Assembly (NCBI RefSeq): GCF_019977235.1
Contig: NZ_AP024646.1
Span: 3,348,001-3,412,000, forward strand
DNA: 64,000 bases
DNA from: Arthrobacter sp. StoSoilB5
GTDB taxonomy: Bacteria > Actinomycetota > Actinomycetes > Actinomycetales > Micrococcaceae
Reading direction: 5' to 3'
Part shown: positions 41,517 through 50,632 of the stretch, in pieces
Numbering within the stretch: the stretch's first letter is position 1
Layout of the letters: every line of letters begins with the position of its first letter
Notes under the pieces: model-generated
The model's input: the letters and a program-made list of their open reading frames with translations, nothing else
Databases searched by the model: none
What the model was told of the DNA's origin: nothing
Position numbers and translations under genes: made by a program

Positions 41517-43073
41517 TCAGATGATCGGGCGCAGACCTGGTTCGTCGCGTTTGCGGAAAAGACTCTTTGTCTTCGGATCCACGAATATCAAGTAAACGGC
41601 AAACAGAAGCGCGATGATGGCGGCCGCGTTCCGTGCCAGGGTCAAGGCGAGTCCGAGGTCCTCACTTTGAAGATACGGGAACACATCCAGTTGGTCCGAG
41701 ATGGCATAGACCATGAAGAACGACACCACGAAGTAGACGGCCTTCACCTGCCAGTCGTTGCGGATGCCGGTTACGGCAAACAGAGGAATCAGCCACACCA
41801 CGTACCATGACTGGATCATGGGAGCCAACAGGACAATCGCGGCAAAGGCCAAGGTGAGACGGCGCATCAGGCGATCGTGCTCTCCCCGGAACACTTGCCA
41901 GGCGATGGCCCCCACCATCAGCACCTTGCCGGCGTCGTAAACCCATTTGGCCATGCCCCAGCCATCGAGGCCAAAAACGTTGAAGATGGAGGCGACGACC
42001 AGGCCGATCAGGCCGATGGGTGCGTACCAAATCCAGACGCTTCCCGGGGCCGACAGGCCCTTCACCCATCCAAACCCAAATCCATTGACCAAGCTCATGG
42101 CGTACAGGAGACCAAACGTCAGGGCGGCTGTCAGGAACCAGTAGAGGAACTTGCGCGGCCATGAGGCACCCTTGCCGGCCCAGAGCAGCCCGATGAACGG
42201 CAGGAAGACCACCGTAATGGGCTTGACCGAGATCGAGAGGGTTACCAGGACCAGTCCTCGGATGACCCGGCGGGTGGCGCAGTAGTAGAGGCCTGCGAGG
42301 GCCAGTCCAATCATGAGGGCGTCGTTGTGGACACTGGCAATGAAGTTGGTAAGGAAGAGTGGGTTGGCTGCTGTCAGCCATAGTGCGCGGTGTGGGTTGA
42401 CGCCGTGGAGTTCTGCCAGCTTGGGCACGAAGATGATGCAGAGTATGACACCGGCCACGGCCACCAGCCTGAAGAGCATGATGCATGCCTCGGGTTGGAC
42501 GTTGGTCACCCAAACGACGAATTGTTCGATCCAGAGGAACAACTGGCCGTACGGAACGGGTGCTTCCGTCCACATCTTGTCGGCACCCAATTGGAAGTAG
42601 TTCGGGAGGGCAGAAATCCCATTCTCGTAGGGGTTCATCCCCTCAACCATGAGTCTGCCTTGGCCGATGTAGGCGTAAACATCCCTGCTGAACAACGGGA
42701 CGGTGAACATCATGGGCAGTCCCCAGGCCACCACAGCCTGCAACGTGGCCTTGCGGGCTTGGAGTCCCCATACGCGGACGCGCTGTCCCAGGCGCAACCA
42801 GGCCCGGACAAGCAGCATGCCACCAACGGCCAACAGGACAATGGACAATGCCACGCCCACGCCTTCGGTGCGCATCCAGATGAAGAGCGGGAGCCGCCGA
42901 AGTTCAGACACCGGCGCGAGCCAGCCAACCCCCAGCGAGCCGAAGACAAGAAACATCGAACCGATGAAACCGGCGATCAGCGGGGACTTGGCGTTATCCA
43001 CTTCGCTGGCAGCCGCATCCGCAGGCGGCGCTTCTTTCCCTGCCTTCTGGGCGGCGGGTACAGGCACCGTCAT
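41517..43073 (-). CDS. Polyprenol-phosphomannose-dependent alpha-1,6-mannosyltransferase (MptB-like)
   Basis: The 518-residue GT-C glycosyltransferase has about 13 membrane segments. The extracytoplasmic loop FSRDVYAYIGQGRLMVEGMNPYENG near 140 fits the acidic motif of MptA/MptB-type enzymes that elongate lipomannan-type glycans with polyprenyl-phosphate mannose. Further loops include TNFIASVHNDALMIGLA and VKPITVVFLPFIGL. The ATG at 43073 gives a normal soluble N-terminus; the ORF is open upstream to 43184 but would overlap the divergent orn promoter. Linkage specificity is inferred from the family. Confidence 0.87.
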   Translation of the reverse strand: MTVPVPAAQKAGKEAPPADAAASEVDNAKSPLIAGFIGSMFLVFGSLGVGWLAPVSELRRLPLFIWMRTEGVGVALSIVLLAVGGMLLVRAWLRLGQRVRVWGLQARKATLQAVVAWGLPMMFTVPLFSRDVYAYIGQGRLMVEGMNPYENGISALPNYFQLGADKMWTEAPVPYGQLFLWIEQFVVWVTNVQPEACIMLFRLVAVAGVILCIIFVPKLAELHGVNPHRALWLTAANPLFLTNFIASVHNDALMIGLALAGLYYCATRRVIRGLVLVTLSISVKPITVVFLPFIGLLWAGKGASWPRKFLYWFLTAALTFGLLYAMSLVNGFGFGWVKGLSAPGSVWIWYAPIGLIGLVVASIFNVFGLDGWGMAKWVYDAGKVLMVGAIAWQVFRGEHDRLMRRLTLAFAAIVLLAPMIQSWYVVWLIPLFAVTGIRNDWQVKAVYFVVSFFMVYAISDQLDVFPYLQSEDLGLALTLARNAAAIIALLFAVYLIFVDPKTKSLFRKRDEPGLRPII

Positions 43074-43222
43074 GTGGTCTTCATCCAATCGTTTACCCGT
43101 GCGTTCCGGGACAGAAAATCTGATTCTCTGGGGGCTGTTCACGACAGGAAGAAAAGACACTGCCGTGCTCAAAAATCCTACCATCGGAGCACTTGGAACC
43201 GCCTGAACGATAGGCTAGGCGC

Positions 43223-43858
43223 GTGCCTATTACTAATGAACGCATCGTCTGGATCGACTGCGAAATGACCGGCCTGGACCTGAAGAACGACGCCCTGATC
43301 GAGGTGGCGGCGCTGGTGACAGACTCCGAGCTCAACATCCTGGGCGATGGCGTTGACGTCGTCATCAAGCCCGACGACGAAGCGCTGGAGCAGATGAACG
43401 ACTTCGTTCGCGACATGCATACCCGCTCCAAGCTCCTTGACGAGCTCCCCCACGGCAAGACGATGGCCGAAGCCGAGGCGCAGGTGCTTGAGTACATCGA
43501 GAAATGGGTTCCGGATCCCCGCAAGGCGCCATTGGGGGGTAACTCTGTGGGCACCGACAGGATGTTCCTGGCCAGGGACATGCCGAACATTGTGGAGCAC
43601 CTCCACTATCGCGTCATCGATGTCAGTACCATCAAGGAACTCTCCCGCCGTTGGTTCCCCCGGGCATACTTCCAGTCGCCGGCCAAGCATGGCGGCCACC
43701 GCGCACTTGGGGATATCAAGGATTCCATCGACGAACTCCGCTACTACAGGCAGGCCGTGTTTGTTCCAGCGCCGGGCCCCGACACCGCTACCGCCCAGCG
43801 AATCTCCAAGGACGTCACGGCCACTGCTGAGACCCTGGGTTCAACAGAAACTATGTGA
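43223..43858 (+). CDS. orn: Oligoribonuclease
   Basis: Orn is the 3'-5' exonuclease that clears very short RNAs, including pGpG from c-di-GMP breakdown. The 211-residue product is a DEDDh nuclease: Exo [11 protein letters not shown] near 10, Exo II with [16 protein letters not shown] near 110, and Exo [23 protein letters not shown] near 155. The C-terminal 30 residues form a Thr/Ala-rich tail not needed for the fold. The start codon is GTG at 43223. tRNA-His follows downstream. Confidence 0.97.
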   Translation: MPITNERIVWIDCEMTGLDLKNDALIEVAALVTDSELNILGDGVDVVIKPDDEALEQMNDFVRDMHTRSKLLDELPHGKTMAEAEAQVLEYIEKWVPDPRKAPLGGNSVGTDRMFLARDMPNIVEHLHYRVIDVSTIKELSRRWFPRAYFQSPAKHGGHRALGDIKDSIDELRYYRQAVFVPAPGPDTATAQRISKDVTATAETLGSTETM

Positions 43859-43990
43859 TCTGGGCCATTTTTGGAGGTTTTTTCGTCGAAACCGGCAAAA
43901 GTGGTCTTTTCACCCCAAAACAACAGGTAAGCTATTTGTCGTTGCCTTCACGGAATGCCGTTCATACGGACTTACCGAAAAAGGCACATG

Positions 43991-44063
43991 GTGGGCGTAG
44001 CTCAGTTGGCAGAGCGCCTGGTTGTGGTCCAGGAGGTCGCGGGTTCAACCCCCGTCGCTCACC
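43991..44063 (+). tRNA. tRNA-His (anticodon GTG)
   Basis: The acceptor stem is GTGGGCG/CGCTCAC with the extra 5' G available at 43990. The D-arm is TAGCTCAGTTGG, the anticodon loop TTGTGGT contains GTG, and the T-arm is GGGTTCAACCCC. CCA is not encoded. Confidence 0.95.
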
Positions 44064-44094
44064 CCGCCGAGATTGGCTTAGAAGCCGGTTTCCA

Positions 44095-44134
44095 CAAAGG
44101 CCGCACCGGTTATCCGGTGCGGCCTTTGTTTTGT
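44095..44134 (+). terminator. tRNA-His terminator
   Basis: CAAAGGCCGCACCGG at 44095-44109 pairs with 44114-44128 in a 15-bp stem with loop TTAT, followed by TTTTGTTTTGG. It is a strong intrinsic terminator 31 bases beyond the tRNA. Confidence 0.92.
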
Positions 44135-44199
44135 TTTGGCCCGCCTGCAGTCCTATGGGTTGCTTCCGGAACACAGCGATCGACTAAGGAAGAGCTGAC

Positions 44200-44772
44200 A
44201 TGACCGTCCTGCCAGTGACCATTTGGGGCGAACCCGTTTTGCACCGACGGGCGAGTGAAGTCGAAGTATTCGATGACGATCTCCGAAAACTCATAGCTGA
44301 CATGTTCGAAACCAATGATGCCGCGAACGGAGTGGGCCTCGCCGCACCCCAGGTGGGAGTCGGGAAACGCATCTTTGTGTATAAGTACGCCAATGACGAC
44401 GACGCCCCCGAGCAAGGCGTTCTGGTCAACCCCGTCCTGACCCTCTCAAAGATCTCGGGAGCCCTCCCGGACCCGGAAGAGCACATTGAGGGCTGCCTGT
44501 CCTTCCCCGGAGAGCACTACCCACTGCAGCGCGCCGAGTGGGCCCGCGTCCAAGGCTTTGACGGTGATGGAAACCCTGTGGACTTCGAAGCTACGGGCTG
44601 GTTCGCTCGAGTCATGCAACACGAGTACGACCATTTGGACGGCAAGCTCTACGTCAACCGCCTTGTTGACCGATATGCCAGGAAGGCAATGAAGCAGGCC
44701 AAGAAGAACGGTTGGGGAGTTCCCGGATTGACATGGATGCCTGGCGTCGACCCGGACCCGTTCGGACATTGA
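44200..44772 (+). CDS. def: Peptide deformylase
   Basis: Deformylase removes the formyl group from the initiator methionine. The 190-residue metalloenzyme has all three motifs: GVGLAAPQVG near 47, EGCLSFPGE near 97 and QHEYDHLDG near 140. The ATG at 44200 begins MTVLPVTIWG. It lies four bases before the acyltransferase gene, so the two are an operon. Confidence 0.97.
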   Translation: MTVLPVTIWGEPVLHRRASEVEVFDDDLRKLIADMFETNDAANGVGLAAPQVGVGKRIFVYKYANDDDAPEQGVLVNPVLTLSKISGALPDPEEHIEGCLSFPGEHYPLQRAEWARVQGFDGDGNPVDFEATGWFARVMQHEYDHLDGKLYVNRLVDRYARKAMKQAKKNGWGVPGLTWMPGVDPDPFGH

Positions 44773-44776
44773 TCCG

Positions 44777-45631
44777 ATGAACCAAGCACGCCATGCAGAA
44801 TTGTTCGAGCTCCTGGACATTACCGGCGAGGACGCCGTGGAATGCGCCGAACTCTTGGACAGAAATCCCAGTGGCCACGCTCGGGAGGCGATGGAGCTGC
44901 TGCAGCAACGGCTTGGCACCTTTCCGGCCGACAGCGTTCCTCCAGGCCGGATTCCTCCCGGTCGGCTGGACGAGATCAGCTGGATCGAAGTCCTGCTCCG
45001 ATTCGCGCCCAAGGTCCACGCGTACCATCTGGAACTGGGAATCAACGCTAAAGTGTCAGCGGCCACCTTGGCAGACATGGGGCTTCAGCTCCGCATCAAC
45101 CGCCGCGTCCATGGACGTTTCGGGCTGGACACCTGGAGCTGGCTAACGTTGCACATGGCAGGGAATCTGTTCAGGCTGGGCCGGTTGCAGTTCCATCTGA
45201 TCCGCAACAAACACCAGGACGGGTCAGAGGCCAGCGTCCCTCACGGATCCGGTTGGGTCCTTGGTGTCCACATTCCGGAGGACGGCGGCCTCTCCCCCGA
45301 GCTGGTTGACGCCAGCTTCGAAGAGGCGCGCTCTTTCTTTTCCCAATATTTCCCGGACAAGCCAGCCACTATGGCCACGTGTGAGTCCTGGATGCTGGAT
45401 CCTTACCTTGTTGAGCGGCTTCCGGACAGCAACATCGCCTCCTTCGCCCGCCGCTTCACCCTGGATCGATGCACGGATGCCCCATCGGATGCGGTGTATT
45501 TCACCTTCCGGAAGCGGGGGCTCGAGAACCTGGACCAATTACCCCGGGAAACATCGCTTCAGCGCATCGTCCTGGAGAGAATCGACGACGGCGGCACCTG
45601 GCAACTGGGACACGGTCACCTGGCCCTGTAA
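44777..45631 (+). CDS. Acyltransferase-domain protein (NAT_N / GNAT-like C-terminal)
   Basis: The 284-residue protein appears to have two parts. The N-terminal half (about 1-130) is helical, of the DUF5596/NAT_N kind. The C-terminal half has a GNAT-like pattern with SGWVLGVHIPEDGGLSPELVDASF, DPYLVERLPDSNIASFARRF and DAVYFTFRK. No substrate is known. It follows def by four bases, which suggests co-expression. Its 3' end overlaps the convergent HNH gene by 16 bases. Confidence 0.8.
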   Translation: MNQARHAELFELLDITGEDAVECAELLDRNPSGHAREAMELLQQRLGTFPADSVPPGRIPPGRLDEISWIEVLLRFAPKVHAYHLELGINAKVSAATLADMGLQLRINRRVHGRFGLDTWSWLTLHMAGNLFRLGRLQFHLIRNKHQDGSEASVPHGSGWVLGVHIPEDGGLSPELVDASFEEARSFFSQYFPDKPATMATCESWMLDPYLVERLPDSNIASFARRFTLDRCTDAPSDAVYFTFRKRGLENLDQLPRETSLQRIVLERIDDGGTWQLGHGHLAL

Positions 45632-46416
45632 ATGGTTTGCTGATCCGGGCAGGAAGAGAGGACACGCATCATGGCGTCCTTCTCCGCCTGGGTGACCCAG
45701 AGCTTGTAGGCCGCCTTGACGGAGATCTGCCGTGCCACGTAGTGACACCGGAAGTTCTTATTCGGCGGCAGCCAGGTGGCGGCGTCGCCTGCGCCCTTCT
45801 TCACGTTCTCGGGCCCATCAGCCGCAATAAGGTTCAGCGGATCATTTGCCAACCTCTGGCGCTGCTGCACGGTTAATTGCTTGGCACCCTTCTGCCATGC
45901 GTCAGCCAGGGCCACAATATGGTCAATCTGAACGTCGGCGCTGGTGTCCTGGCCCCGGCGGAAGGTGACGTGGGCGCCTGTGTAGGGTTCCTGAAACTCC
46001 CCAGTGGCAACCTTGCATGAGGATCCGCTGGTGAACTCCACGGACGAAAGGTCCCGGCGAAGGATGTCGTTCCTGGTATCGCATCCGTTTCGATCCGCAT
46101 CCAGCCACGCCTGGCCGAACGCGGTTCGCTCATAGTCTTCCTGGGATGCCCGTCCCTTGACTTGCAAGTCCTCCAGCGCGGCGCTTGCCTTCTCCGCCGG
46201 AACGGCCTCGATGCCGCTAATGGGCTTCATCCAAGCGGGATTGAATACCGGCGCATCACTGGGACCCGAGACCCATGGCTCGGCCGCATTGAACTGGCCG
46301 GTGGTGAAGAACCAGGATAGTCCCGCCACCAGGGTGGCGACCGCTAATCCCATAATTGCCCAGGATTGGCGTGATCGTCTGCGCGCGCGTTTGTAGGCAG
46401 ACCAGGTGATACTCAA
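45616..46416 (-). CDS. Membrane-anchored or exported HNH endonuclease family protein (DUF1524-like)
   Basis: The protein has one N-terminal membrane segment or signal anchor (WAIMGLAVATLVAGLSWFF) and an extracytoplasmic nuclease domain. The HNH/DUF1524 motif is DVQIDHIVALADAWQKGA, with the supporting NDPLNLIAADGPENVKKG and cysteines at CDTRNDIL, SSCKVATG and NFRCHYV. The TTG at 46416 (266 residues) is preferred because GGAG precedes it; the ORF also has a TTG at 46464 without a ribosome site. Such proteins may degrade external DNA. No methylase or toxin neighbours it. Confidence 0.85.
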   Translation of the reverse strand: MSITWSAYKRARRRSRQSWAIMGLAVATLVAGLSWFFTTGQFNAAEPWVSGPSDAPVFNPAWMKPISGIEAVPAEKASAALEDLQVKGRASQEDYERTAFGQAWLDADRNGCDTRNDILRRDLSSVEFTSGSSCKVATGEFQEPYTGAHVTFRRGQDTSADVQIDHIVALADAWQKGAKQLTVQQRQRLANDPLNLIAADGPENVKKGAGDAATWLPPNKNFRCHYVARQISVKAAYKLWVTQAEKDAMMRVLSSCPDQQTIYRAR

Positions 46417-46538
46417 GGGGCTCCGTCCAGTCGGTGTGAGTCGTGTCCTTCGAGCGTAGGACAAGGCACCGACAGTCAGAGCCGATATCCACAGTGTGTA
46501 GGAGAAGTCACACTGCAGGGGTGGGGAACATTCCCCGT

Positions 46539-46748
46539 TTACTGCTCACGCATCACGCGTTTGAGGTCTTCGGCAGCCACTTCCAGCAGCGTACGCAATT
46601 GCTGGACGCGTTCGTCGGTGACGTCCCCTGCAGCATTTGCTGCGATGGCCTGGTCCAGTAGTTTCTGGGCCTGTTTGTGGTTGGCCCGTGCTACATCCAG
46701 TGCGTGTTCCAGCGTGGTCTCGTGTTCCAAGGTCGATTCATTTTCCAT
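46539..46748 (-). CDS. Small helical protein of unknown function
   Basis: From the ATG at 46748 the product is 69 residues, acidic, Ala/Leu/Glu/Gln-rich and probably a coiled coil (LDVARANHKQAQKLLDQAIA). An in-frame ATG three codons upstream is an alternative, and neither has a strong ribosome site. Isolation between two leftward genes and a terminator hairpin supports a separate gene, but coding status is moderately certain. Confidence 0.55.
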   Translation of the reverse strand: MENESTLEHETTLEHALDVARANHKQAQKLLDQAIAANAAGDVTDERVQQLRTLLEVAAEDLKRVMREQ

Positions 46749-46765
46749 GAACCCCATTTTGGTCA

Positions 46766-46803
46766 GGTTTCCCGGCTGATACCAGTAACTCAGCCGGGAA
46801 ACC
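46766..46803. terminator. Hairpin between gapB and the small helical gene
   Basis: GGTTTCCCGGCTGA at 46766-46779 pairs with 46790-46803 in a 14-bp stem. It lies 18 bases beyond the gapB stop. No T-run follows leftward, so termination strength is uncertain. Confidence 0.6.
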
Positions 46804-46820
46804 CGTGAATACTTCCAGGC

Positions 46821-48308
46821 TTAGGCGTTGGCCGCCTCGAGCACTGCAATGGGAGCGACGATGTCGCGGGCGGGGAAGGACGGCGGGTTGACGCCGGCCA
46901 TTTCCTCCATGACACGAATCACCTGGCAGGAGTAGCCGAATTCGTTGTCGTACCAGACGTAGAGCACGAGGTTCTTGTCGTTGGAAATAGTGGCCAGGCC
47001 ATCGACGATGCCTGCGCGGCGGGAACCAACGAAGTCGGTGGAGACAACATCCGGGGAGTCGATGTAGTCGATCTGCTTGCGCAACGGCGAGTGCAACGAC
47101 ATTTCGCGGAGGTAGTCGTTAACCTCATCGCGCGTGGTGCCGTTGGCAAGGTTGAGGTTCAGGATCGCCATGGATACATCCGGGGTAGGTACGCGGATGG
47201 CGTTACCTGTGAGCTTGCCCTGAAGTTCCGGAAGCGCCTTGGCGACTGCCTTGGCTGCACCGGTCTCCGTAATAACCATGTTCAGCGCTGCCGAACGGCC
47301 GCGGCGGTCTCCCTTGTGGAAGTTGTCGATCAGGTTTTGGTCGTTCGTGAACGAGTGCACCGTTTCGACATGGCCGTGGATGATGCCGAACTTGTCGTTG
47401 ATGGCCTTCAGCACCGGAGTAATGGCGTTGGTTGTGCACGAGGCAGCGGTGACGATCTTGTCGTCATCAGAAATGTCGGACTGGTTGATTCCGTGGACGA
47501 TGTTCTTCAGGTCGCCCTTGCCCGGAGCCGTCAGCAGGACGCGCGAAACACCCTTGCTCTGCAGGTGCTGGGACAGGCCCTCCGCATCGCGCCAGCGTCC
47601 CGTGTTGTCAACTACCAAGGCATCCTTGATGCCATAGGCGGTGTAGTCCACGGTGGCGGGGTTGTCCGAGTAGATAACCTGGACCTGAACGCCGTTGGCG
47701 GTGATGGTATTGGCTTCCTCGTCCACGCGGATGGTTCCCTCAAAGGAACCGTGCACGGAGTCGCGGCGCAGGAGGCTGGCACGCTTGACGAGGTCGTTCT
47801 CGGCGCCCTTGCGGACAACGATGGCACGCAGCCGCAGGCCATGCCCGCCACCGGCCTTTTCAATCAGGATGCGGGCCAGGAGGCGGCCGATGCGGCCAAA
47901 GCCGTACAGCACGACGTCGGTGCTGGTGCGGTCATCAGCGCCGCGCTTTCCAACGATTTCCGCAAGCTCGGCCCGGAGGAACTCGTCCAACGAGGTGCCG
48001 TGGCCCTCGACGCGGAACTTCTCGGTGAGACGGGCAATGTCGATGGCAGCCGCGCCGAGATCCAGCTCAGCAAGCGCGTTCAACAGGGGTGCGGTTTCTT
48101 CGAGCAGAAGCTCGGTGTTGCTCATCCGGCGCGCAAAGCGGTGGGCCTTCAGGATGTTCATGGTCGACTTGTTGATCAGGCTCCGGCCGTGGATGCTCGT
48201 GACCACGTTGTTTTCCCGGTACAACCGGCCGATCACCGGAATCATGGCCTCGGCGAGAGCCTCCCGGCCCATCCACTTATCAAGACAAGAATCTGACGTC
48301 TGGCTCAC
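46821..48308 (-). CDS. gapB: Glyceraldehyde-3-phosphate dehydrogenase, long GapB type
   Basis: The enzyme interconverts glyceraldehyde-3-phosphate and 1,3-bisphosphoglycerate. The 495-residue product carries an extra N-terminal region of about 125 residues before the Rossmann motif VLYGFGRIGRLLARIL. The catalytic Cys is in AASCTTNAITPVL near 290, and the C-terminal YDNEFGYSCQVI motif is present. The long form resembles GapB of Corynebacterium, an NADP-linked gluconeogenic enzyme; that cofactor preference is inferred. The GTG at 48308 follows GGAAGG. It stands apart from the glycolytic gap-pgk-tpi genes, which are not in the window. Confidence 0.95.
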   Translation of the reverse strand: MSQTSDSCLDKWMGREALAEAMIPVIGRLYRENNVVTSIHGRSLINKSTMNILKAHRFARRMSNTELLLEETAPLLNALAELDLGAAAIDIARLTEKFRVEGHGTSLDEFLRAELAEIVGKRGADDRTSTDVVLYGFGRIGRLLARILIEKAGGGHGLRLRAIVVRKGAENDLVKRASLLRRDSVHGSFEGTIRVDEEANTITANGVQVQVIYSDNPATVDYTAYGIKDALVVDNTGRWRDAEGLSQHLQSKGVSRVLLTAPGKGDLKNIVHGINQSDISDDDKIVTAASCTTNAITPVLKAINDKFGIIHGHVETVHSFTNDQNLIDNFHKGDRRGRSAALNMVITETGAAKAVAKALPELQGKLTGNAIRVPTPDVSMAILNLNLANGTTRDEVNDYLREMSLHSPLRKQIDYIDSPDVVSTDFVGSRRAGIVDGLATISNDKNLVLYVWYDNEFGYSCQVIRVMEEMAGVNPPSFPARDIVAPIAVLEAANA

Positions 48309-48596
48309 AGAACTACCTTCCTTGGGTCAACCACATACGTCCTCGTATGCAGATGGCGGCCGCCCGGAGTAATCCTGCGGCACAAGCACTGGCCGGGCTT
48401 CGGTCCACCCACAGCGCCTTGAACGATTGCAAAGAAAAGACCGCCGGCTGCGAACGCAGTCCCGGCGGCAGAACATCCACGTTCATAACAAGTCTAAGGC
48501 GGAAGGACGCACTGTTGGGCGCCCCGGGGCGTGAAATCACTCACATGGCAGTCACAATGAACGTCACAATGCCCGTGACCTCAGTGGCAAATGTGT

Positions 48597-48990
48597 GGAT
48601 GGGTTGACCGATACGCCGGGTTCTGTCATCCCCTGCCGTTACCGGCGAGGGAGTAGCGGCCATCCATCTACGAACGCCGTTGCCGACGCCCTCCAGCGGC
48701 CTACCCGGACACTCGGGCGAGCAGCCCTCAAACGTGTCCTGTCTGGCCTTGCTCCGGGTGGGGTTTACCTAGCCTCCCCGGTCACCCAGGGAGCTGGTGG
48801 TCTCTTACACCACCGTTTCACCCTTACCTGCTGCCTACCGATGCAAGCATCGGCCAGCGCAGGCGGTCTGTTCTCTGTGGCACTGGCCTGCGGGTTACCC
48901 CGAGTGGGCGTTACCCACCACCCTGCTCTGCGGAGCCCGGACGTTCCTCGAGCCACTTGCGTGACGCGCGGCCGCCTGGTCAACCCATCC
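48597..48990 (-). ncRNA. rnpB: RNase P RNA (type A)
   Basis: The minus-strand transcript is the catalytic RNA of RNase P, which matures tRNA 5' ends. Its ends pair perfectly as helix P1: 48978-48990 with 48597-48609 (GGATGGGTTGACC and complement). Conserved bacterial motifs are visible: GAGGAACGTCCGGGCTCC, CAGAGCAGGGTGG near the 5' side, and AGAACCCGGCGTATCGGTC near the 3' end. It occupies the gap between gapB and the divergent yaaA gene. The 292 bp between it and gapB hold no further gene. Confidence 0.95.
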
Positions 48991-49044
48991 GCCGTACAGT
49001 CTACCGGCGTCGGAGGTGGCTTCAGTCCCCGGTAATATCGACGG

Positions 49045-49809
49045 GTGCTGATTCTGCTGCCGCCTTCCGAAGGCAAGACCCCCGCCGTCAAAGGTCCCGC
49101 CGTGGCCTGGGAATCCCTCAGCTTTCCCGAGCTGAACCCGTACCGCGCCAAGGTCCTGGAATCGTTGGGCACCGTCAGCGCGCACGAGGACGCTCTGGCA
49201 TTGCTGGGCGTTGGCGCCTCGCTGAAGGACGACGTCGAACGTAATACCAGGCTGCACGCCGAGCCGGCGGCGCCCGCTCACCAGGTCTACTCAGGTGTCC
49301 TTTATGACGCGCTTGGCTACAACTCCATGACGACGTCCCAGCGCCGCAAGGCTACCGAATCCATTCTGGTGGTTTCGGCCCTGTGGGGCGCCATCGGTTT
49401 TGGCGACCAAGTGCCCGCCTACCGGCTGTCCATGGGAACGGCACTGCCCGACGTCGGACGCCTCGCCTCCTTCTGGAAACCGCACCTCAAAGCGGCCCTC
49501 GCCCAACGGGCTGAAAGAGAATTGCTGGTGGATTGCCGTTCCAGCACATACGCAGCAGCATGGGCTCCACCAGCAGCGCAAACCGTCACGGTGAATGTGT
49601 TCAGTGAGGCAAACGGCAAGCGCACAGTGGTGAGCCACTTTGCCAAGCACACGCGGGGTGAGTTTGCCAGGCATCTGCTGACCAGGCGCAGCAAGGCCCC
49701 TGCCGCACCTGATCAGCTGCTAAAGGCCGCCAAAGAAGTCTGGACAGCGGAGCTTGTTCCCGGGACGCCCCGCAAGCCGCACGCCCTCAACATCATCCTG
49801 GCTGGCTAG
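49045..49809 (+). CDS. yaaA: YaaA/UPF0246 family peroxide-stress protein
   Basis: The 254-residue protein starts at GTG 49045 with MLILLPPSEGKTP, the hallmark of the family. It also has YSGVLYDALGY near 80, ALWGAIGFGDQVPAYRLSMG near 115 and the late HFAKHTRGEFARHLL. The E. coli homologue limits intracellular free iron during peroxide stress and has a DNA-binding fold. It is convergent with the zinc-ribbon gene, one base apart. Confidence 0.94.
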   Translation: MLILLPPSEGKTPAVKGPAVAWESLSFPELNPYRAKVLESLGTVSAHEDALALLGVGASLKDDVERNTRLHAEPAAPAHQVYSGVLYDALGYNSMTTSQRRKATESILVVSALWGAIGFGDQVPAYRLSMGTALPDVGRLASFWKPHLKAALAQRAERELLVDCRSSTYAAAWAPPAAQTVTVNVFSEANGKRTVVSHFAKHTRGEFARHLLTRRSKAPAAPDQLLKAAKEVWTAELVPGTPRKPHALNIILAG

Positions 49810-49810
49810 A

Positions 49811-50548
49811 TCAATTCCACTCGGCCGAACGGACCAGGATGCAGCCTGAGTCAGGGCAGAAGACGATGTCGTCGTCAGCGGCAGCCTTGACTTCGGCGAG
49901 GTCGCCGGGGCTGAGCATCATGCCTGAACCTTCCGACTTACCGTGGAAAAGGCGCGCGGCGCCAACTCCCCGTTTGGCGATCGTCTTCTCGTAAACCGCC
50001 AACATTCCGGCGTCAAGGGCTTCCGCGAAGGCGGCCCGCTGCCCCCTGACTGTGGTTTCCTCCGCTGCGATCTCTGCGATTGCTTCATCCAATTCCGCGC
50101 GGATACTAGCGAATGAACCCTGGATGTCGTCCACAATGACCTGTTGTGCGGCCTGGCGCTCCCGCAGGGTGTCGAGCCGCTCAAGAATTTCGAGCTCGAC
50201 ATCTTCAAGGTCGGAGCGGCGCTTATTAAGGGACGCAATATCACTTTGGAGCGCAACGAGGTCCTTGGAGAGGCCGGTTCCGCTGTTGAGCCTGGCTTCG
50301 TCCCGTTCGATGCGGGATGCGACCTGCTCCACGTCCGCTTCCGAACGACGCAGTTCGGCTTCGGCGTCGTGTACGGCCATCTTGGCCGCACCCAGCTCAC
50401 CATTGGCAACGCTGAGTGCATCCTGCAGGTCGGCTATCCGCGGATCTGTTTCCAGCACCTTCCGGCGGCCCGCCAACGACTTGAGCTTGGCGTCCAGTCC
50501 CTGCAGTTCAAGCAATTTCAATTGTTCTGCCGGTGCTGCTTTCGCCAC
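49811..50548 (-). CDS. Coiled-coil protein with a degenerate C4 zinc ribbon
   Basis: The 245-residue protein is a long antiparallel coiled coil (about 20-180) followed by a C-terminal C4-type zinc-ribbon region. In relatives the ribbon has two CxxC-type pairs. Here the first pair is replaced (RLFHGKSEGSGMML) and only CPDSGC near the end remains, so zinc binding is doubtful. It starts at GTG 50548 after GAGGTAAG. It lies downstream of nif3 on the same strand, an arrangement common in actinobacteria. The role is unknown; bacterial relatives have been linked to flagellar or nucleic-acid functions without consensus. Confidence 0.88.
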   Translation of the reverse strand: MAKAAPAEQLKLLELQGLDAKLKSLAGRRKVLETDPRIADLQDALSVANGELGAAKMAVHDAEAELRRSEADVEQVASRIERDEARLNSGTGLSKDLVALQSDIASLNKRRSDLEDVELEILERLDTLRERQAAQQVIVDDIQGSFASIRAELDEAIAEIAAEETTVRGQRAAFAEALDAGMLAVYEKTIAKRGVGAARLFHGKSEGSGMMLSPGDLAEVKAAADDDIVFCPDSGCILVRSAEWN

Positions 50549-50632
50549 GCTTACCTCCGCTTGTCACTTCCGGGCCTGGGGATCAGTACCGGATGGACGG
50601 CCTGTGTTGGGACTGTCCGTGTCTTCTAGACT

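Noticed and set aside
43955..44203. 82-codon frame running through tRNA-His
   Set aside because: The sequence is fully explained by the tRNA cloverleaf and its terminator.
45616..46464. HNH nuclease as part of a restriction or anti-phage system
   Set aside because: It has a membrane anchor/signal and lone housekeeping neighbours (def, gapB), with no methylase, helicase or toxin partner.
47091..48296. 401-codon plus-strand frame opposite gapB
   Set aside because: It mirrors the GAPDH Rossmann and catalytic regions and is a shadow.
48595..49035. 146-codon frame over the gapB-yaaA gap
   Set aside because: The DNA is RNase P RNA on the other strand, with paired ends and conserved motifs.
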